DNA of 64,000 nt, taken from the NCBI RefSeq assembly GCF_002368415.1, contig NZ_AP018290.1, positions 6,523,614 to 6,587,613 on the forward strand. The letters are read 5' to 3'. Shown piece by piece: positions 9,160 to 18,025 of this stretch. The position numbers were made by a program, and so were the translations under genes. The DNA comes from Calothrix sp. NIES-4105. GTDB taxonomy: Bacteria > Cyanobacteriota > Cyanobacteriia > Cyanobacteriales > Nostocaceae. A model generated the notes under the pieces. The model was not told the DNA's origin. It was given only the letters and a program-made list of their open reading frames with translations, and did not search any database. Numbering within the stretch: the stretch's first letter is position 1; every line of letters begins with the position of its first letter.

Positions 9160-9241
9160 CAAAGCGAAAATTAGGATTAACTGAGTTTTACTCCATTTTA
9201 CTACTATATTTTATTCTTTGAACACACGGGATATTTCGTGA

Positions 9242-9298
9242 GGGGGCGGGTTTACGAGATGGTAAATTAAGTTTTAGGATATTTGTTAACCCGCCCCT
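9242..9298. repeat. Palindromic repeat, GGGCGGGTTTA family
   Basis: Arms GGGGCGGGTTTAC and GTTAACCCGCCCC enclose about 30 AT-rich bases. A second copy with the same arms is at 48875-48929. It lies between the IS607 element and the tautomerase gene. This is a dispersed cyanobacterial intergenic repeat. Confidence 0.65.
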
Positions 9299-9310
9299 AC
9301 GGTAATCGCT

Positions 9311-9664
9311 ATGCCTTTAATTAAAATTCAAACTTCAATTGCGGCGCCATCTAAATCGAATGTTGAAACGATGCTCAAAGGTCTTTCGGCAAAACTGGCA
9401 AAACATACAGGGAAACCTGAATCTTATGTTATGACTGCTTTTGAGCCTGATGTGTCTATGACGTTTGCGGGAAATACTGAGCCTGCTTGTTATATAGAAA
9501 TTAAGAGTGTCGGCGCCATGAAATCAGAGCTAACACAGGCAATGAGCCAAGATTTTTGTCAAGAAATTAACCAAGCTCTGGGAGTGCCGAAGAACCGTAT
9601 ATATATCGAATTTGCTGATGCTAAAGGTTATATGTGGGGCTGGAATGGTTCTACTTTTGGTTGA
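9311..9664 (+). CDS. MIF-like phenylpyruvate tautomerase
   Basis: Tautomerase-fold protein of the macrophage migration inhibitory factor family. Pro2 (the catalytic base after Met removal), the strand PLIKIQTSI, and the C-terminal GWNGSTFG block are all present. 117 residues, the family's usual size; acts as a trimer in known members. The physiological substrate in cyanobacteria is not known. It is 83 bases upstream of the H-NOX gene on the same strand and may share its transcript. Confidence 0.9.
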   Translation: MPLIKIQTSIAAPSKSNVETMLKGLSAKLAKHTGKPESYVMTAFEPDVSMTFAGNTEPACYIEIKSVGAMKSELTQAMSQDFCQEINQALGVPKNRIYIEFADAKGYMWGWNGSTFG

Positions 9665-9747
9665 TATAATGCATTCTCGTTAATGTTTGTTTTGTTACCA
9701 ATCTGGGAATCCTGAAGTGTAGGGATAAAATACTTCAGGATAAATAT

Positions 9748-10299
9748 ATGTACGGGTTGGTTAACAAAGCTATTCAAGAATTGGTATGTAGCCGTTTTGG
9801 TGAAGAAACTTGGGGGCAAATAAAGCAAAAAGCAGAAATTCAGACAGATACTTTTTTGAGTATGGAAGCTTATCCAGATGATTTAACGCATCGCTTAGTA
9901 GTTGCAGCTAGTCAAGTGTTAGGTATATCTACTGCGGAAGTGATGCAAGCTTTTGGTGAGTTCTGGGTAAGTTATACAGGTAAAGAAGGTTATGGTGAGA
10001 TGATGGATATGGGTGGAGACAATCTACCTGAATTTTTGGGAAACTTGGATGAACTGCACGCGCGTGTAGGGATAAATTTTCCTAAACTTGTACCTCCATC
10101 GTTTGAGTGTCACGAAGTCAAACAAAATCAACTCGAATTACACTATCATTCTAGTCGCTCTGGACTGGCGCCGATGGTTACGGGATTAGTCAAGGGTTTG
10201 GGGCAAAAATTTGATACTGAGGTAAAGGTTACTCAAACTCAAAGTCGTGAACAAGGTTCGGAACATGACGCTTTTCTGATTGAGTACAAGCCTAACTAA
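9748..10299 (+). CDS. H-NOX heme-based NO/O2 sensor
   Basis: Heme-NO/oxygen-binding protein. The proximal heme ligand His104 lies in LDELHARVG, and the propionate-binding YxSxR motif is YHSSR (133-137). MYGLVNKAI at the N-terminus is typical of the family. 183 residues, full length. Its stop lies within 14 bases of the ATG of a histidine kinase that carries the H-NOX-associated domain, a pairing known from bacterial NO-sensing two-component systems. It should bind NO and control that kinase; the output regulator is not in the window. Confidence 0.95.
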   Translation: MYGLVNKAIQELVCSRFGEETWGQIKQKAEIQTDTFLSMEAYPDDLTHRLVVAASQVLGISTAEVMQAFGEFWVSYTGKEGYGEMMDMGGDNLPEFLGNLDELHARVGINFPKLVPPSFECHEVKQNQLELHYHSSRSGLAPMVTGLVKGLGQKFDTEVKVTQTQSREQGSEHDAFLIEYKPN

Positions 10300-10312
10300 T
10301 ATTACTAGTAGC

Positions 10313-11644
10313 ATGATTGTTCCAGCTTTTAGCTTTGCGCCAGAACTGTTTGCACGCAGCTTTCCATTCCATATTATTTTTGACAGCGAATGCAAAATTT
10401 TGCAGGTTGGAGAAGTGTTGCTGCGTATTCATCCAGAAAATATGATTGGGCACTTTTTGGAGCAACATTTCAAAATTATACGTCCCACAATGAAAGGGGC
10501 GCCTGATTTTGCTAGCATTAACAGGCAGTCGCGTTCATTATTTTTGCTTGAATCATTACATAATGGAATACAGCTAAAGGGGCAAATGATTCCTGACCAA
10601 GAACAAGGTATCATTTTTTTTCTATGTTCGGTTTGGGTTACAGAAACGAATGCACTTTCTAAATTTGGTTTGAAGCTTAAAGATTTTGCAATCCATGACC
10701 CAATTATTGACTTTTTATTTTTGCTACAAGCTCAAAATACAGCTTTGGAAGATGCAAAAAAGCTGACTGTTGAACTAACTCAAAAACAAGAGGAATTAAA
10801 ACAGTATTTATTAGAATTACAAAGAACTCAATCACAGCTAATTCAAACTGAGAAAATGTCAAGTCTTGGTCAACTAGTAGCTGGGATTGCTCATGAAATT
10901 AATAATCCAGTTAATTTCATTCAAGGTAATGTCAACTATATAGAAGAATATATACAATCTTTACTTAGTTTACTTTCCTTATATCAAAAGTGTTTTTCCT
11001 CGCACCCAGAGATTGAAGCATTTACAGAAGAGTTAGATTTAGAATATATTATTCAGGATTTATTTAAAATTTTGTCTTCTATGAAATCAGGAGCGATTAG
11101 AATACGCGATATTGTGATATCGCTAAGAACTTTCTCGCGTCTTGATGAAGCTGAAATAAAAACTGTTGATGTTCATGAAAGTATAGATATTACCTTACTT
11201 ATTTTATCACATAGATTAGAAAAATCATCAAAATATTCTCGTATTGAAGTAATTAAAATTTATAGTGATTTACCATTAATTGAATGCTATGCTGGAGAGT
11301 TAAATCAGGTATTTCTCAATATCATTACCAATGCAATTGATGTATTACAAAATAATATATGTTTAGAATCAGCTAAAATTGTGATCAGGACTTGGTTGGA
11401 TAATAACTTAGTTTGCATCAGTATAAAAGACAACGGAATCGGAATCGATGAGAAATTGCTCAAGAAAGTGTTTGACCCGTTTTTTACAACTAAACCCGTT
11501 GGTCAAGGAACAGGCTTAGGATTATTTATTTGTTATCAAATTGTAGTTGATAAACATCATGGTCAACTTGACTGTATTTCAAGACCTGGGCACGGGGCAG
11601 AGTTTATCATCAAAATCCCAACCATTTTGTGCAAAAAGTTCTAG
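10313..11644 (+). CDS. H-NOX-associated (HNOBA) sensor histidine kinase
   Basis: Residues about 1-140 match the HNOBA domain (FPFHIIFD, then PENMIGHFLEQHF), known as a PAS-like partner of H-NOX. A coiled coil follows (about 145-180), then a kinase core: H-box AGIAHEINNP (His about 194), N-box NQVFLNIITNAID, G1 DNGIGID, F-box VFDPFFTTK and G2 GQGTGLGL. No membrane segment, so it is cytosolic. The frame reaches back to a TTG at 10280 overlapping the H-NOX gene, but the ATG at 10313 leaves a 13-base gap and is more natural. No receiver domain in the protein or next door. Confidence 0.93.
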   Translation: MIVPAFSFAPELFARSFPFHIIFDSECKILQVGEVLLRIHPENMIGHFLEQHFKIIRPTMKGAPDFASINRQSRSLFLLESLHNGIQLKGQMIPDQEQGIIFFLCSVWVTETNALSKFGLKLKDFAIHDPIIDFLFLLQAQNTALEDAKKLTVELTQKQEELKQYLLELQRTQSQLIQTEKMSSLGQLVAGIAHEINNPVNFIQGNVNYIEEYIQSLLSLLSLYQKCFSSHPEIEAFTEELDLEYIIQDLFKILSSMKSGAIRIRDIVISLRTFSRLDEAEIKTVDVHESIDITLLILSHRLEKSSKYSRIEVIKIYSDLPLIECYAGELNQVFLNIITNAIDVLQNNICLESAKIVIRTWLDNNLVCISIKDNGIGIDEKLLKKVFDPFFTTKPVGQGTGLGLFICYQIVVDKHHGQLDCISRPGHGAEFIIKIPTILCKKF

Positions 11645-11679
11645 GATAGGATATGCAACGTGTTAAATAGTGACTTGTC

Positions 11680-12759
11680 ATGTCTGTCTCTCCTGCTTTA
11701 CCTGTAGTAAACGGTTCTACCCAAGAACAACCAAAACCTACAATATCTATCCCACCATTACTCGGCGCCTCAAATGACGAGTTGACTGCTTGGGTGCTTA
11801 CTGAGGGGCAACCTGCATTTCGTGGTAAGCAGTTGCATGACTGGATTTATAATAAAGGTGTACGTTCGCTAGCTGATATATCGGCGTTTCCTAAACAATG
11901 GCGCGCGCAACTAATTAATATTCCAATTGGACGTTCTACAGAGCATTACCGTTCGGTAGCTTCGGATGGCACAATTAAATATCTACTGCGACTAGACGAC
12001 GGACAAATAGTTGAAACTGTTGGTATACCTACCGATAATCGTCTCACGGTGTGCGTATCAACTCAGGTGGGTTGTCCTATGGCATGTGACTTTTGTGCTA
12101 CAGGTAAAGGTGGATTTAAACGTAACCTTACACGTTCCGAAATTGTTGACCAAGTTTTAACTGTACAAGAAGACTTTCAGCGTCGTGTTAGCAATATTGT
12201 GTTTATGGGAATGGGTGAACCGCTGTTAAATATAGACAATGTTTTAGGCGCCATTCATTGCATCAACAAAGATATTGGTATCGGACAGCGTAACCTTACA
12301 GTATCAACAGTCGGTATTCGTAACCGTATTCGCCAATTTGCTCAAAATAATCTCCAAGTTACTTTAGCAGTAAGTTTACATGCTCCCAACCAAGCACTTC
12401 GTACACAACTTATTCCTAGTGCCAATTCATACCCCATTGAGGATTTACTTGCTGAGTGCCGCGAGTATGTAGAAATTACTGGGCGCCGAGCCACATTTGA
12501 ATATATATTACTTGCGGAAGTAAATGACTTACCCGAACACGCATTGGAACTATCAAGGCGCCTGCGTGGATTTCAAAGCCATGTAAACTTAATACCTTAT
12601 AACCCAATTAGCGAAGTAGATTATCAACGTCCAAAAACCGAGCGTATCAACAATTTTGTAAAAGTCCTTAAAGACAAGCATATCGCTGTTAGCGTTCGTT
12701 ACTCGCGCGGTTTAGAAGCTGATGCAGCTTGTGGACAGTTGCGAGTGAATAAGGTTTGA
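11680..12759 (+). CDS. rlmN: 23S rRNA (A2503-C2) / tRNA (A37-C2) methyltransferase
   Basis: Radical-SAM enzyme. The CxxxCxxC cluster motif is CPMACDFC (Cys132, 136, 139), followed by [10 protein letters not shown]. The C-terminal Cys351 in ADAACGQLR matches the resolving cysteine that carries the methyl group. 359 residues, normal. It starts 35 bases after the kinase and may be read from the same transcript, though no functional link is known. It converges with the acyl-CoA dehydrogenase across a long inverted repeat. Confidence 0.95.
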   Translation: MSVSPALPVVNGSTQEQPKPTISIPPLLGASNDELTAWVLTEGQPAFRGKQLHDWIYNKGVRSLADISAFPKQWRAQLINIPIGRSTEHYRSVASDGTIKYLLRLDDGQIVETVGIPTDNRLTVCVSTQVGCPMACDFCATGKGGFKRNLTRSEIVDQVLTVQEDFQRRVSNIVFMGMGEPLLNIDNVLGAIHCINKDIGIGQRNLTVSTVGIRNRIRQFAQNNLQVTLAVSLHAPNQALRTQLIPSANSYPIEDLLAECREYVEITGRRATFEYILLAEVNDLPEHALELSRRLRGFQSHVNLIPYNPISEVDYQRPKTERINNFVKVLKDKHIAVSVRYSRGLEADAACGQLRVNKV

Positions 12760-12840
12760 TCCCCCCTAACCCCCCGATGATTTGGGCTACGTGTACACAC
12801 AAGTATCTTTTTCTTTTCTTTCTTCTCTTTCTTCTCTTTC

Positions 12841-12908
12841 TTTGTGTCCTTTGTGCCTTTGTGGTTCTTTAAAAAGATAAACCACGAAGAACACAAAGGG
12901 CACAAAGG
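12841..12908. repeat. Long inverted repeat between convergent rlmN and acyl-CoA dehydrogenase
   Basis: Arms built from CCTTTGTGCCTTTGTGG and CCACGAAGAACACAAAGG with a short AT-rich loop, preceded by a CTTTCTT-type tract. Related text (TGTGTCCTCTGTGTC near 22141, CTGCGTCTCTGTGG near 56175) recurs in the window. It can serve as a two-way terminator. Confidence 0.6.
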
Positions 12909-12934
12909 GGAGAAACAGTGCTTGAATTGTGTGT

Positions 12935-14128
12935 TTACATTGACATAACAAGACCAAGACGCAGTATTTCGCGTGTAAAATCACAAGAATAGCCAATCAT
13001 TGCATCATTAACAAACTTACCTGCTTTCGACTCGGTAGTAGTTCCATAGCCACCAAGAATTTCTAGTGCAGTCTGTGCGTTTTTAATTGCAACATCTACA
13101 GCAAAAGTTTTAGCAGAAGGCGCCTTTACTGTTGCGGCAAGAAAAGGATTGGTGTCTGAACAGTTAGCTGCATCCCATACCATTAATCTTGCAGCTTGGG
13201 TGTTCACCATCATATCAGCTAATTTCAAAGCAACAGCTTGATGTTCGATAATCGGACGACCCCAACTTACCCGTTTTTTAGCATAATCGACAGCGTACTC
13301 ATATGCAGCGCGCGCTAAACCTACATAGGAAGCAGCAAGTCCAATAGCAACTTCTGGAAGCAACATTAATAATTCTGCCGCTTGTCCCTCTTTCCCAATC
13401 AGGTTTTTTTCATGTACTCGTATATTATCAAGATAGATAGCTGCGTGATGCGAAGGTTTCCAACCAATAAGCGACGTGCGTTCACCAAATTTTAAACCCT
13501 TCGTGTCAGCTTCAACGTAGAACAATGAAAGACTATCTCGTAGTGGTTTATCTTCTTCAGTGCGCGCGATAATAAAATATCCATCGGCAATACCACCATT
13601 TGTAACTATCGACGACTTCTCACCCTTGAGAATATATGTATCCCCTTCCCGCAGCGCTAACGTTTTCATGCCAATTTTGGCATCAGGTATCGGGCAAAAC
13701 ATATCTGATGTAGCCACATTTGGTTCACTTTCTGCGGCACTAAATAAAAAAGGCTCAGACTTCGTGAATTTAGATAATATACGCTCTTTTTGTTCCTCTG
13801 TTCCAGCCCTGCTAATAAAAAGTGCCATCGCAGCAGTAAGATTAAAGTAAGAAGAAGCAACACTGACATCAACGGCGCCAAGTTCCTCTAAAACCAAAAC
13901 CAAATCTACGCACTTCCCACCTTTACCACCGTACTCAGTAGGAAGTAACAACTGAGTGAATCCTAAATCAACACCTTTGGAAAAGAAGCTTTTACACAAA
14001 TCCCAAGGTTCGACATAAGAATTGGTTGAATCAATCTTTTCAACTATTGGGTGAACATCATTCAAAGCAAAATCGCGCGCTGTTTGTTTCAACAACTGCT
14101 GTTCTGACGTTAAACTTAAATCAATCAT
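12935..14128 (-). CDS. Acyl-CoA dehydrogenase family protein
   Basis: FAD-linked dehydrogenase fold, 397 residues. Seen: an N-terminal helical domain, the middle strand domain with FSAAESEPNVATSD and GEKSSIVTNGG, and a C-terminal helical bundle with ALEILGGYGTT. The usual C-terminal YEGT motif, whose Glu is the catalytic base in many family members, is replaced by GYSCDFTRE, so the base may be elsewhere or absent. Most cyanobacteria lack beta-oxidation, so the role is probably specialised (for example tailoring of a carrier-bound acyl group), but nothing nearby shows this. Stand-alone, minus strand. Confidence 0.85.
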   Translation of the reverse strand: MIDLSLTSEQQLLKQTARDFALNDVHPIVEKIDSTNSYVEPWDLCKSFFSKGVDLGFTQLLLPTEYGGKGGKCVDLVLVLEELGAVDVSVASSYFNLTAAMALFISRAGTEEQKERILSKFTKSEPFLFSAAESEPNVATSDMFCPIPDAKIGMKTLALREGDTYILKGEKSSIVTNGGIADGYFIIARTEEDKPLRDSLSLFYVEADTKGLKFGERTSLIGWKPSHHAAIYLDNIRVHEKNLIGKEGQAAELLMLLPEVAIGLAASYVGLARAAYEYAVDYAKKRVSWGRPIIEHQAVALKLADMMVNTQAARLMVWDAANCSDTNPFLAATVKAPSAKTFAVDVAIKNAQTALEILGGYGTTTESKAGKFVNDAMIGYSCDFTREILRLGLVMSM

Positions 14129-14642
14129 TTACCTATTGCCAAGCTTAGTATATTTAATACAGAATATATCGCTTACCCGATTATTATTCAGCATTGTACG
14201 AGTATAAAATTTACTATCAATTCATCAAAATCATCATTTACAATGGTCATTAAAAAGTTCTATAACCCTTATTAAATACAAATTTAGCTCACAACAATAC
14301 TCTCAGTACATAATTGAAACAGGATAAAAAAATATCAAAATTACACATAAAATAATCAACTAGAGCTAATGTATTAAGGGTTCTTTCGTAATTAGCGTTC
14401 TAAATTTTTAATTAAAGTCGATAACTTTCGTTTAAAATCGAGCCTTACAAGTACTTATAGTTTTAATTCCAGCCATAATATCGAATCGCAGTCAATAATG
14501 GCTGTAACATAGGCAACGTAAAGATTTAAAGCTTATTTTTAAAATAATTTAGCACGTTAAGTACGCAAGAACCATATTTCGATACAATTTATATTTTTAT
14601 CTTTTCACTCCTATAATAAAGACGTGCGTGGAATTTAAAATT
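14129..14642. other. AT-rich gene-free stretch upstream of the toxin-like gene
   Basis: About 510 bases with stops in all frames and no recognisable repeat or RNA. It separates the divergently transcribed acyl-CoA dehydrogenase and toxin-like genes and must hold both promoters. No coding remnant of a larger toxin precursor is visible. Confidence 0.5.
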
Positions 14643-15032
14643 ATGTCAAGTTCGTTACTCCCTGGAGAGGGTGCTGTTGGTTCTTATGGCGATTTACTTA
14701 AAAGAGGACGTAGGGGTGATAACTTGACACCACATCACATACCATCAAATGCGTTTATGCTTTTTAAAGTCCCTGGCTACACAAAGGATAAGGGCATTGC
14801 TATCATGATGGAACATTATTCTCCGGGGGTTGGCGGACGCCATAGATTAACGTTATCTTATGGTCAGTCTCCTGATTTGAGTATATCACCAAGACAGGCT
14901 TTAGCTCGCGAGGTTTGGGATGTACGGTCAATTTACTACAATCAAGGACTATATACGCTACAAATAAAGCATAGCTTGCGGCTTGTTATCGAGCAGAATA
15001 AAGCTTTGTGGGGAATTATTTTTAACAAGTAA
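14643..15032 (+). CDS. Free-standing polymorphic-toxin-like domain
   Basis: About 129 residues that look like the C-terminal cartridge of polymorphic toxins. The order GSYGDLLKRGRRGDN, LTPHHIPS, MEHYSPGVGGRHR, then LTLSYG resembles a His-rich domain I recall at the ends of DUF4157/RHS-type proteins. The HHIPS and GGRHR blocks look like a nuclease-type active site, but the activity is not established. No secretion, RHS or repeat region precedes it, and it starts about 14 residues before the domain, so it is either an orphan cartridge or an intracellular toxin. A GTG at 14628 is an alternative start. The next gene, 11 bases on, is the probable immunity gene. Confidence 0.6.
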   Translation: MSSSLLPGEGAVGSYGDLLKRGRRGDNLTPHHIPSNAFMLFKVPGYTKDKGIAIMMEHYSPGVGGRHRLTLSYGQSPDLSISPRQALAREVWDVRSIYYNQGLYTLQIKHSLRLVIEQNKALWGIIFNK

Positions 15033-15043
15033 AGGATTAAAAT

Positions 15044-15463
15044 ATGAGCAGTAATGGTTTAATATCTACTTTAAAAGCGTCGAAGTTGATGCATTCAAGA
15101 GAAGAAGTTTTGGCTTTTGATAATGCTTTAACTAAGTTAGCTGAAAATACGGCTGATGTGGATTTAGAAGAACTTCATCTAGTTTTAGATGATAATTGTG
15201 AACATAAAGAAGTAATGTGGGGTCTTGTCCACTTTTTAGAGTCTTTTGATGCGAGAGAGCAGCTTCAAGCGCTTCTTAATATTGTAGATAAGCTAGTTGT
15301 TTCTGCTCCAGATTGGACGGAGATTATACATTATAGAATATTTAATGATGAGTCAACTCGTTTTTTATATCAGGATATGTTGAGGTCTGCTGATTTGAAT
15401 ACTCAACAATTAGTTACGAATATTTTGGATGATATTGCACGGAAGAAATTAATTAATGTTTAA
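15044..15463 (+). CDS. Probable immunity protein (Imm30-like) for the upstream toxin
   Basis: A 139-residue all-helical acidic protein with no signal peptide. The blocks WGLVHFLESFDAREQL, APDWTEIIHYRIFND and STRFLYQDML resemble the Imm30 family of polymorphic-toxin immunity proteins. It starts 11 bases after the toxin-like gene with AGGA upstream of its ATG, so the pair is one transcript. An immunity role is inferred from order, size, acidity and resemblance. Confidence 0.6.
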   Translation: MSSNGLISTLKASKLMHSREEVLAFDNALTKLAENTADVDLEELHLVLDDNCEHKEVMWGLVHFLESFDAREQLQALLNIVDKLVVSAPDWTEIIHYRIFNDESTRFLYQDMLRSADLNTQQLVTNILDDIARKKLINV

Positions 15464-15848
15464 TATTTTTGTTTGTTTAAATTAGTCTATCAAAACGAGG
15501 GTAATATTATTTTTGAATCGTTCTCAAAAAAATATTTCATTCATGGGAGTAGCAAGGAGCAGAAACAAATTTTACAACCCCAAAAATTCTAAAATTTGGG
15601 GTAGTAACTGTGAAGGTGGCGCCTGTACATAAGCTTCTCACAGTAAGTAGAATTTTTACAACTCCTGAACGGATTACTATATTGATTAGATAATGAGTCG
15701 GATGGGCACCCATATTGCCCCGTCCCTTAATGCCTGCACAGTAACAATTAGAGTGCAAAATTTCTGTCAACCTGCTGCATTAACTCTAAACCAGAGGCAC
15801 CTCTGTTTTTAAAAATCATTTTCGATTACGCAAACAGTGGTAAAAAAA
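15464..15848. other. Gene-free stretch with two dispersed palindromes
   Basis: Contains CCCCAAA...TTTGGGG (about 15578-15602) and a degraded copy of the GATGGGCA...TGCCC-GTCCC repeat (15694-15730) that also occurs at 24354, 29651 and 35611. A 77-codon minus-strand frame crosses these repeats and has no coding character. Nothing else seen. Confidence 0.5.
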
Positions 15849-15871
15849 CCACAGATTAACTAAATCTGTGG
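15849..15871 (-). terminator. Rho-independent terminator of the CAP-domain gene
   Basis: On the minus strand CCACAGATT and AATCTGTGG form a perfect 9-bp stem followed by seven U residues, about 80 bases beyond the stop of the CAP-domain gene. Confidence 0.85.
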
Positions 15872-15950
15872 ATATTTAGCCGTTTACTAGGAAAAACTGT
15901 GCATGAACTTGTTCACATTAAACCAGAGGGAAGGTGTAGATGCTTAAGAA

Positions 15951-17285
15951 TTAGACGATACAGTTGTTTGCACTGAAGCGAGAGGCATCAACTTTGTCTA
16001 AAACAAGAAGTTTATCGAGTCCGCTCTTATTTCCTTTACCATCTGCGTCTAGGCGCAAAACTGTATCAGCACCAACTTGGTCTGGTTGCAGATAATCAGA
16101 GAATTTATTGGAACTGCGACCAGACGAGCCAGTTACAATGCCACGCAAGTCGAGCGTATCTTCATTGGGTTTAAAATTAGCAATTGTATCTCCTTTGTCT
16201 TGCATGTTCCGATTGATAAACTGATCGCGTCCGGCACTAGCAAATAATTTATCTTGTCCAAAGCTGTCAAGCGGGCGAGCATTACCTTTACTACCAGTCA
16301 AGATATCATCCTCTGTCGCAACCGTAGTGTCTTTAACAACTCCTTTCACAGTGTTAGCACTAGCTTGTGGGATATTGCTTGCGGGATTGCGGTCGTCACT
16401 GCCAAAGTCTTGCACCCAATAGTTGTTATCAAATCCCACACCAAGTTGTGTAAAGGAGGGATTGAGAATATTCGCGCGGTGTCCTGGACTGTTCATCCAT
16501 GCTTGCACCACGTCTTGTGGTGTTTTTTGACCAGCAGCGATGTTCTCTCCCATCGTTTGGGCTTCAAAACCAACAGATGCCGCTCTATCCCACGGTTTTG
16601 AGCCATCGGGTCCAGTATGACTAAAGTAGCGGTTTTGAGACATCAGTTCTGCATATTCGTCGGCAGCATAGTTCAATTCTGCATTCGCTTTCAATGGTGC
16701 TAAACCAGACTTGACTCGCTCTTGGTTAGTTAATTCCAGAACTTGTTGTTCAAAGGCGCCATTATTAGCTTCTGAATTGGTGGGAGTGGTATTACCAGTA
16801 GGTGCAGATTGTGTAGGATTTGGTGTCGGTTGTGGCACTGGTTGTTCTGGTTGAGACTCCGAATTAGATGTGGCGCCTGGTATATTACTTGCAGGGTTAC
16901 GGTCGTCACTGCCAAAGTCTTGCACCCAATAGTTGTTATCAAATCCCACACCAAGTTGTGTAAAGGAAGGACGAAGAATATTCGCGCGGTGTCCTGGACT
17001 GTTCATCCATGCTTGCACCACGTCTTGCGGTGTTTTTTGACCAGCAGCGATATTCTCTCCCATCGTTTGGGCTTCAAAACCAACAGATGCCGCTCTATCC
17101 CACGGTTTTGAGCCATCGGGTCCAGTATGACTAAAGTAGCGGTTTTGAGACATCAGTTCCGCATATTCGTCGGCAGCATAGTTCAATTCTGCATTCGCTT
17201 TCAATGGTGCTAAACCAGACTTGACTCGCTCTTGGTTAGTTAATTCCAGAACTTGTTGTTCAAAGGTTGCATTATCCGATGCCAT
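15951..17285 (-). CDS. Tandem CAP/SCP-domain protein with type I secretion-like C-terminus
   Basis: 444 residues. Two nearly identical CAP domains (about 5-130 and 175-305), each with HTGPDGSKPWDRA, GENIAAGQ and AWMNSPGHRANIL, are joined by a Pro/Gln/Thr-rich linker. The C-terminal part (about 320-444) has FGQDKLFASAGRDQF, DTIANFKPNEDTLDL and DKLLVLD, resembling the end of haemolysin/serralysin-type proteins exported by type I systems. There is no N-terminal signal peptide. CAP proteins are extracellular with varied roles. The divergent neighbour is a type I exporter operon, so this is a reasonable cargo. The duplicated CAP segments differ at few bases, so the duplication or its homogenisation is recent. 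Confidence 0.88.
   Translation of the reverse strand: MASDNATFEQQVLELTNQERVKSGLAPLKANAELNYAADEYAELMSQNRYFSHTGPDGSKPWDRAASVGFEAQTMGENIAAGQKTPQDVVQAWMNSPGHRANILRPSFTQLGVGFDNNYWVQDFGSDDRNPASNIPGATSNSESQPEQPVPQPTPNPTQSAPTGNTTPTNSEANNGAFEQQVLELTNQERVKSGLAPLKANAELNYAADEYAELMSQNRYFSHTGPDGSKPWDRAASVGFEAQTMGENIAAGQKTPQDVVQAWMNSPGHRANILNPSFTQLGVGFDNNYWVQDFGSDDRNPASNIPQASANTVKGVVKDTTVATEDDILTGSKGNARPLDSFGQDKLFASAGRDQFINRNMQDKGDTIANFKPNEDTLDLRGIVTGSSGRSSNKFSDYLQPDQVGADTVLRLDADGKGNKSGLDKLLVLDKVDASRFSANNCIV
16372..16756. repeat. CAP-domain direct repeat, unit 1
   Basis: About 385 bases repeated at a 510-base offset (16882-17266), with only scattered single-base differences. It covers one whole CAP domain in frame (510 bases = 170 codons). 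Confidence 0.9.
16882..17266. repeat. CAP-domain direct repeat, unit 2
   Basis: Partner of the copy at 16372. The most visible protein change is RPSF here versus NPSF in the other copy. Confidence 0.9.
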
Positions 17286-18025
17286 AAATATGTCCTCGTA
17301 AAATATTTACTCACATGAACCGAGCAGGGAACACACTTCCACTGCAACTTTTGGTATAAAAAACCAATCTGGACAAGGCACGCTTTCGGTAGTGAAACTT
17401 GAGTGTAAATGATGTACTTGGAATGTGAAAGTCTGGTATCGCGCTTCTGCGCTAAATAATTGAGAGGATGTCCTGATAATCCGCCTGCATATGCAGGCAT
17501 TTGAATCAAAAACTTGTAGCTTAAAAGGTACAAGAGGTACGTGCTTGAACCAGCGGCTTATCCTTACGATAAAAGATACAGTAGCTTTAGTAACACCTAC
17601 CTTGTGTAAGTTAATAAACCGTCACAAGGTAGTCAAAATACAATTTATACATAAATTTTTCAATTTAATTTGCAAGCCAAAAATTTGTAAAACGCAATTT
17701 TTGTAGGATATATAAGGATTATTACTAAATAATATTCGTATAGCACAGGTAGTAAAAATTTATTATTTATGTATAATTTTTAACTAATTTTTTTTATATT
17801 TTTACGGATTAATGAAGCAAAATTTTTTTTAAAATGTGTTTTATTGCAGTTTTGTGGCAGTATATAATGTAAAGTTTTAGCTACGTCTACAAAGCGTTAA
17901 GCAACAAAATTTACAAAGACTTATTAGAAAGATTCCGGATACCGTAAAAAAAACTCGAAACTATTAAGAGAATAGGGGCGCTCAATGCCCGAACCCTAAA
18001 ATGACGAACGTGCTAGTCAGTACTT
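17286..18025. other. Divergent promoter region between CAP gene and exporter operon
   Basis: 740 bases without a credible gene. A perfect 10-bp inverted repeat, CTACCTTGTG (17597-17606) and CACAAGGTAG (17623-17632), with a 16-base spacer is a possible operator. The rest is strongly AT-rich (17640-17960). A 71-codon frame at 17491 shows no coding character. Confidence 0.45.

Larger units (their letters stand above)
6920..9215 (-). mobile_element. IS607-family insertion sequence (ends approximate)
   Basis: A serine-recombinase tnpA followed by tnpB on the minus strand is the IS607 layout. IS607 elements have no terminal inverted repeats, so the ends cannot be fixed by eye. I place them between cobM and the palindrome at 9242. 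An 8-bp stem (TATAGATT/AATCTATA) at 6962-6985, just beyond the tnpB stop, lies where right-end or guide-RNA structures of such elements are found. The whole segment lacks GGCGCC sites, which are otherwise about one per 0.7 kb, consistent with a recent arrival. Confidence 0.75.

Noticed and set aside
15537-15770. 77-codon minus-strand frame after the immunity gene
   Set aside because: It runs through dispersed palindromic repeats and has no recognisable protein pattern.
16254-17111. Plus-strand frames of 115 and 100 codons inside the CAP gene
   Set aside because: Antisense shadows of the duplicated CAP domains; the repetition of the same frame in both copies is a by-product of the duplication.
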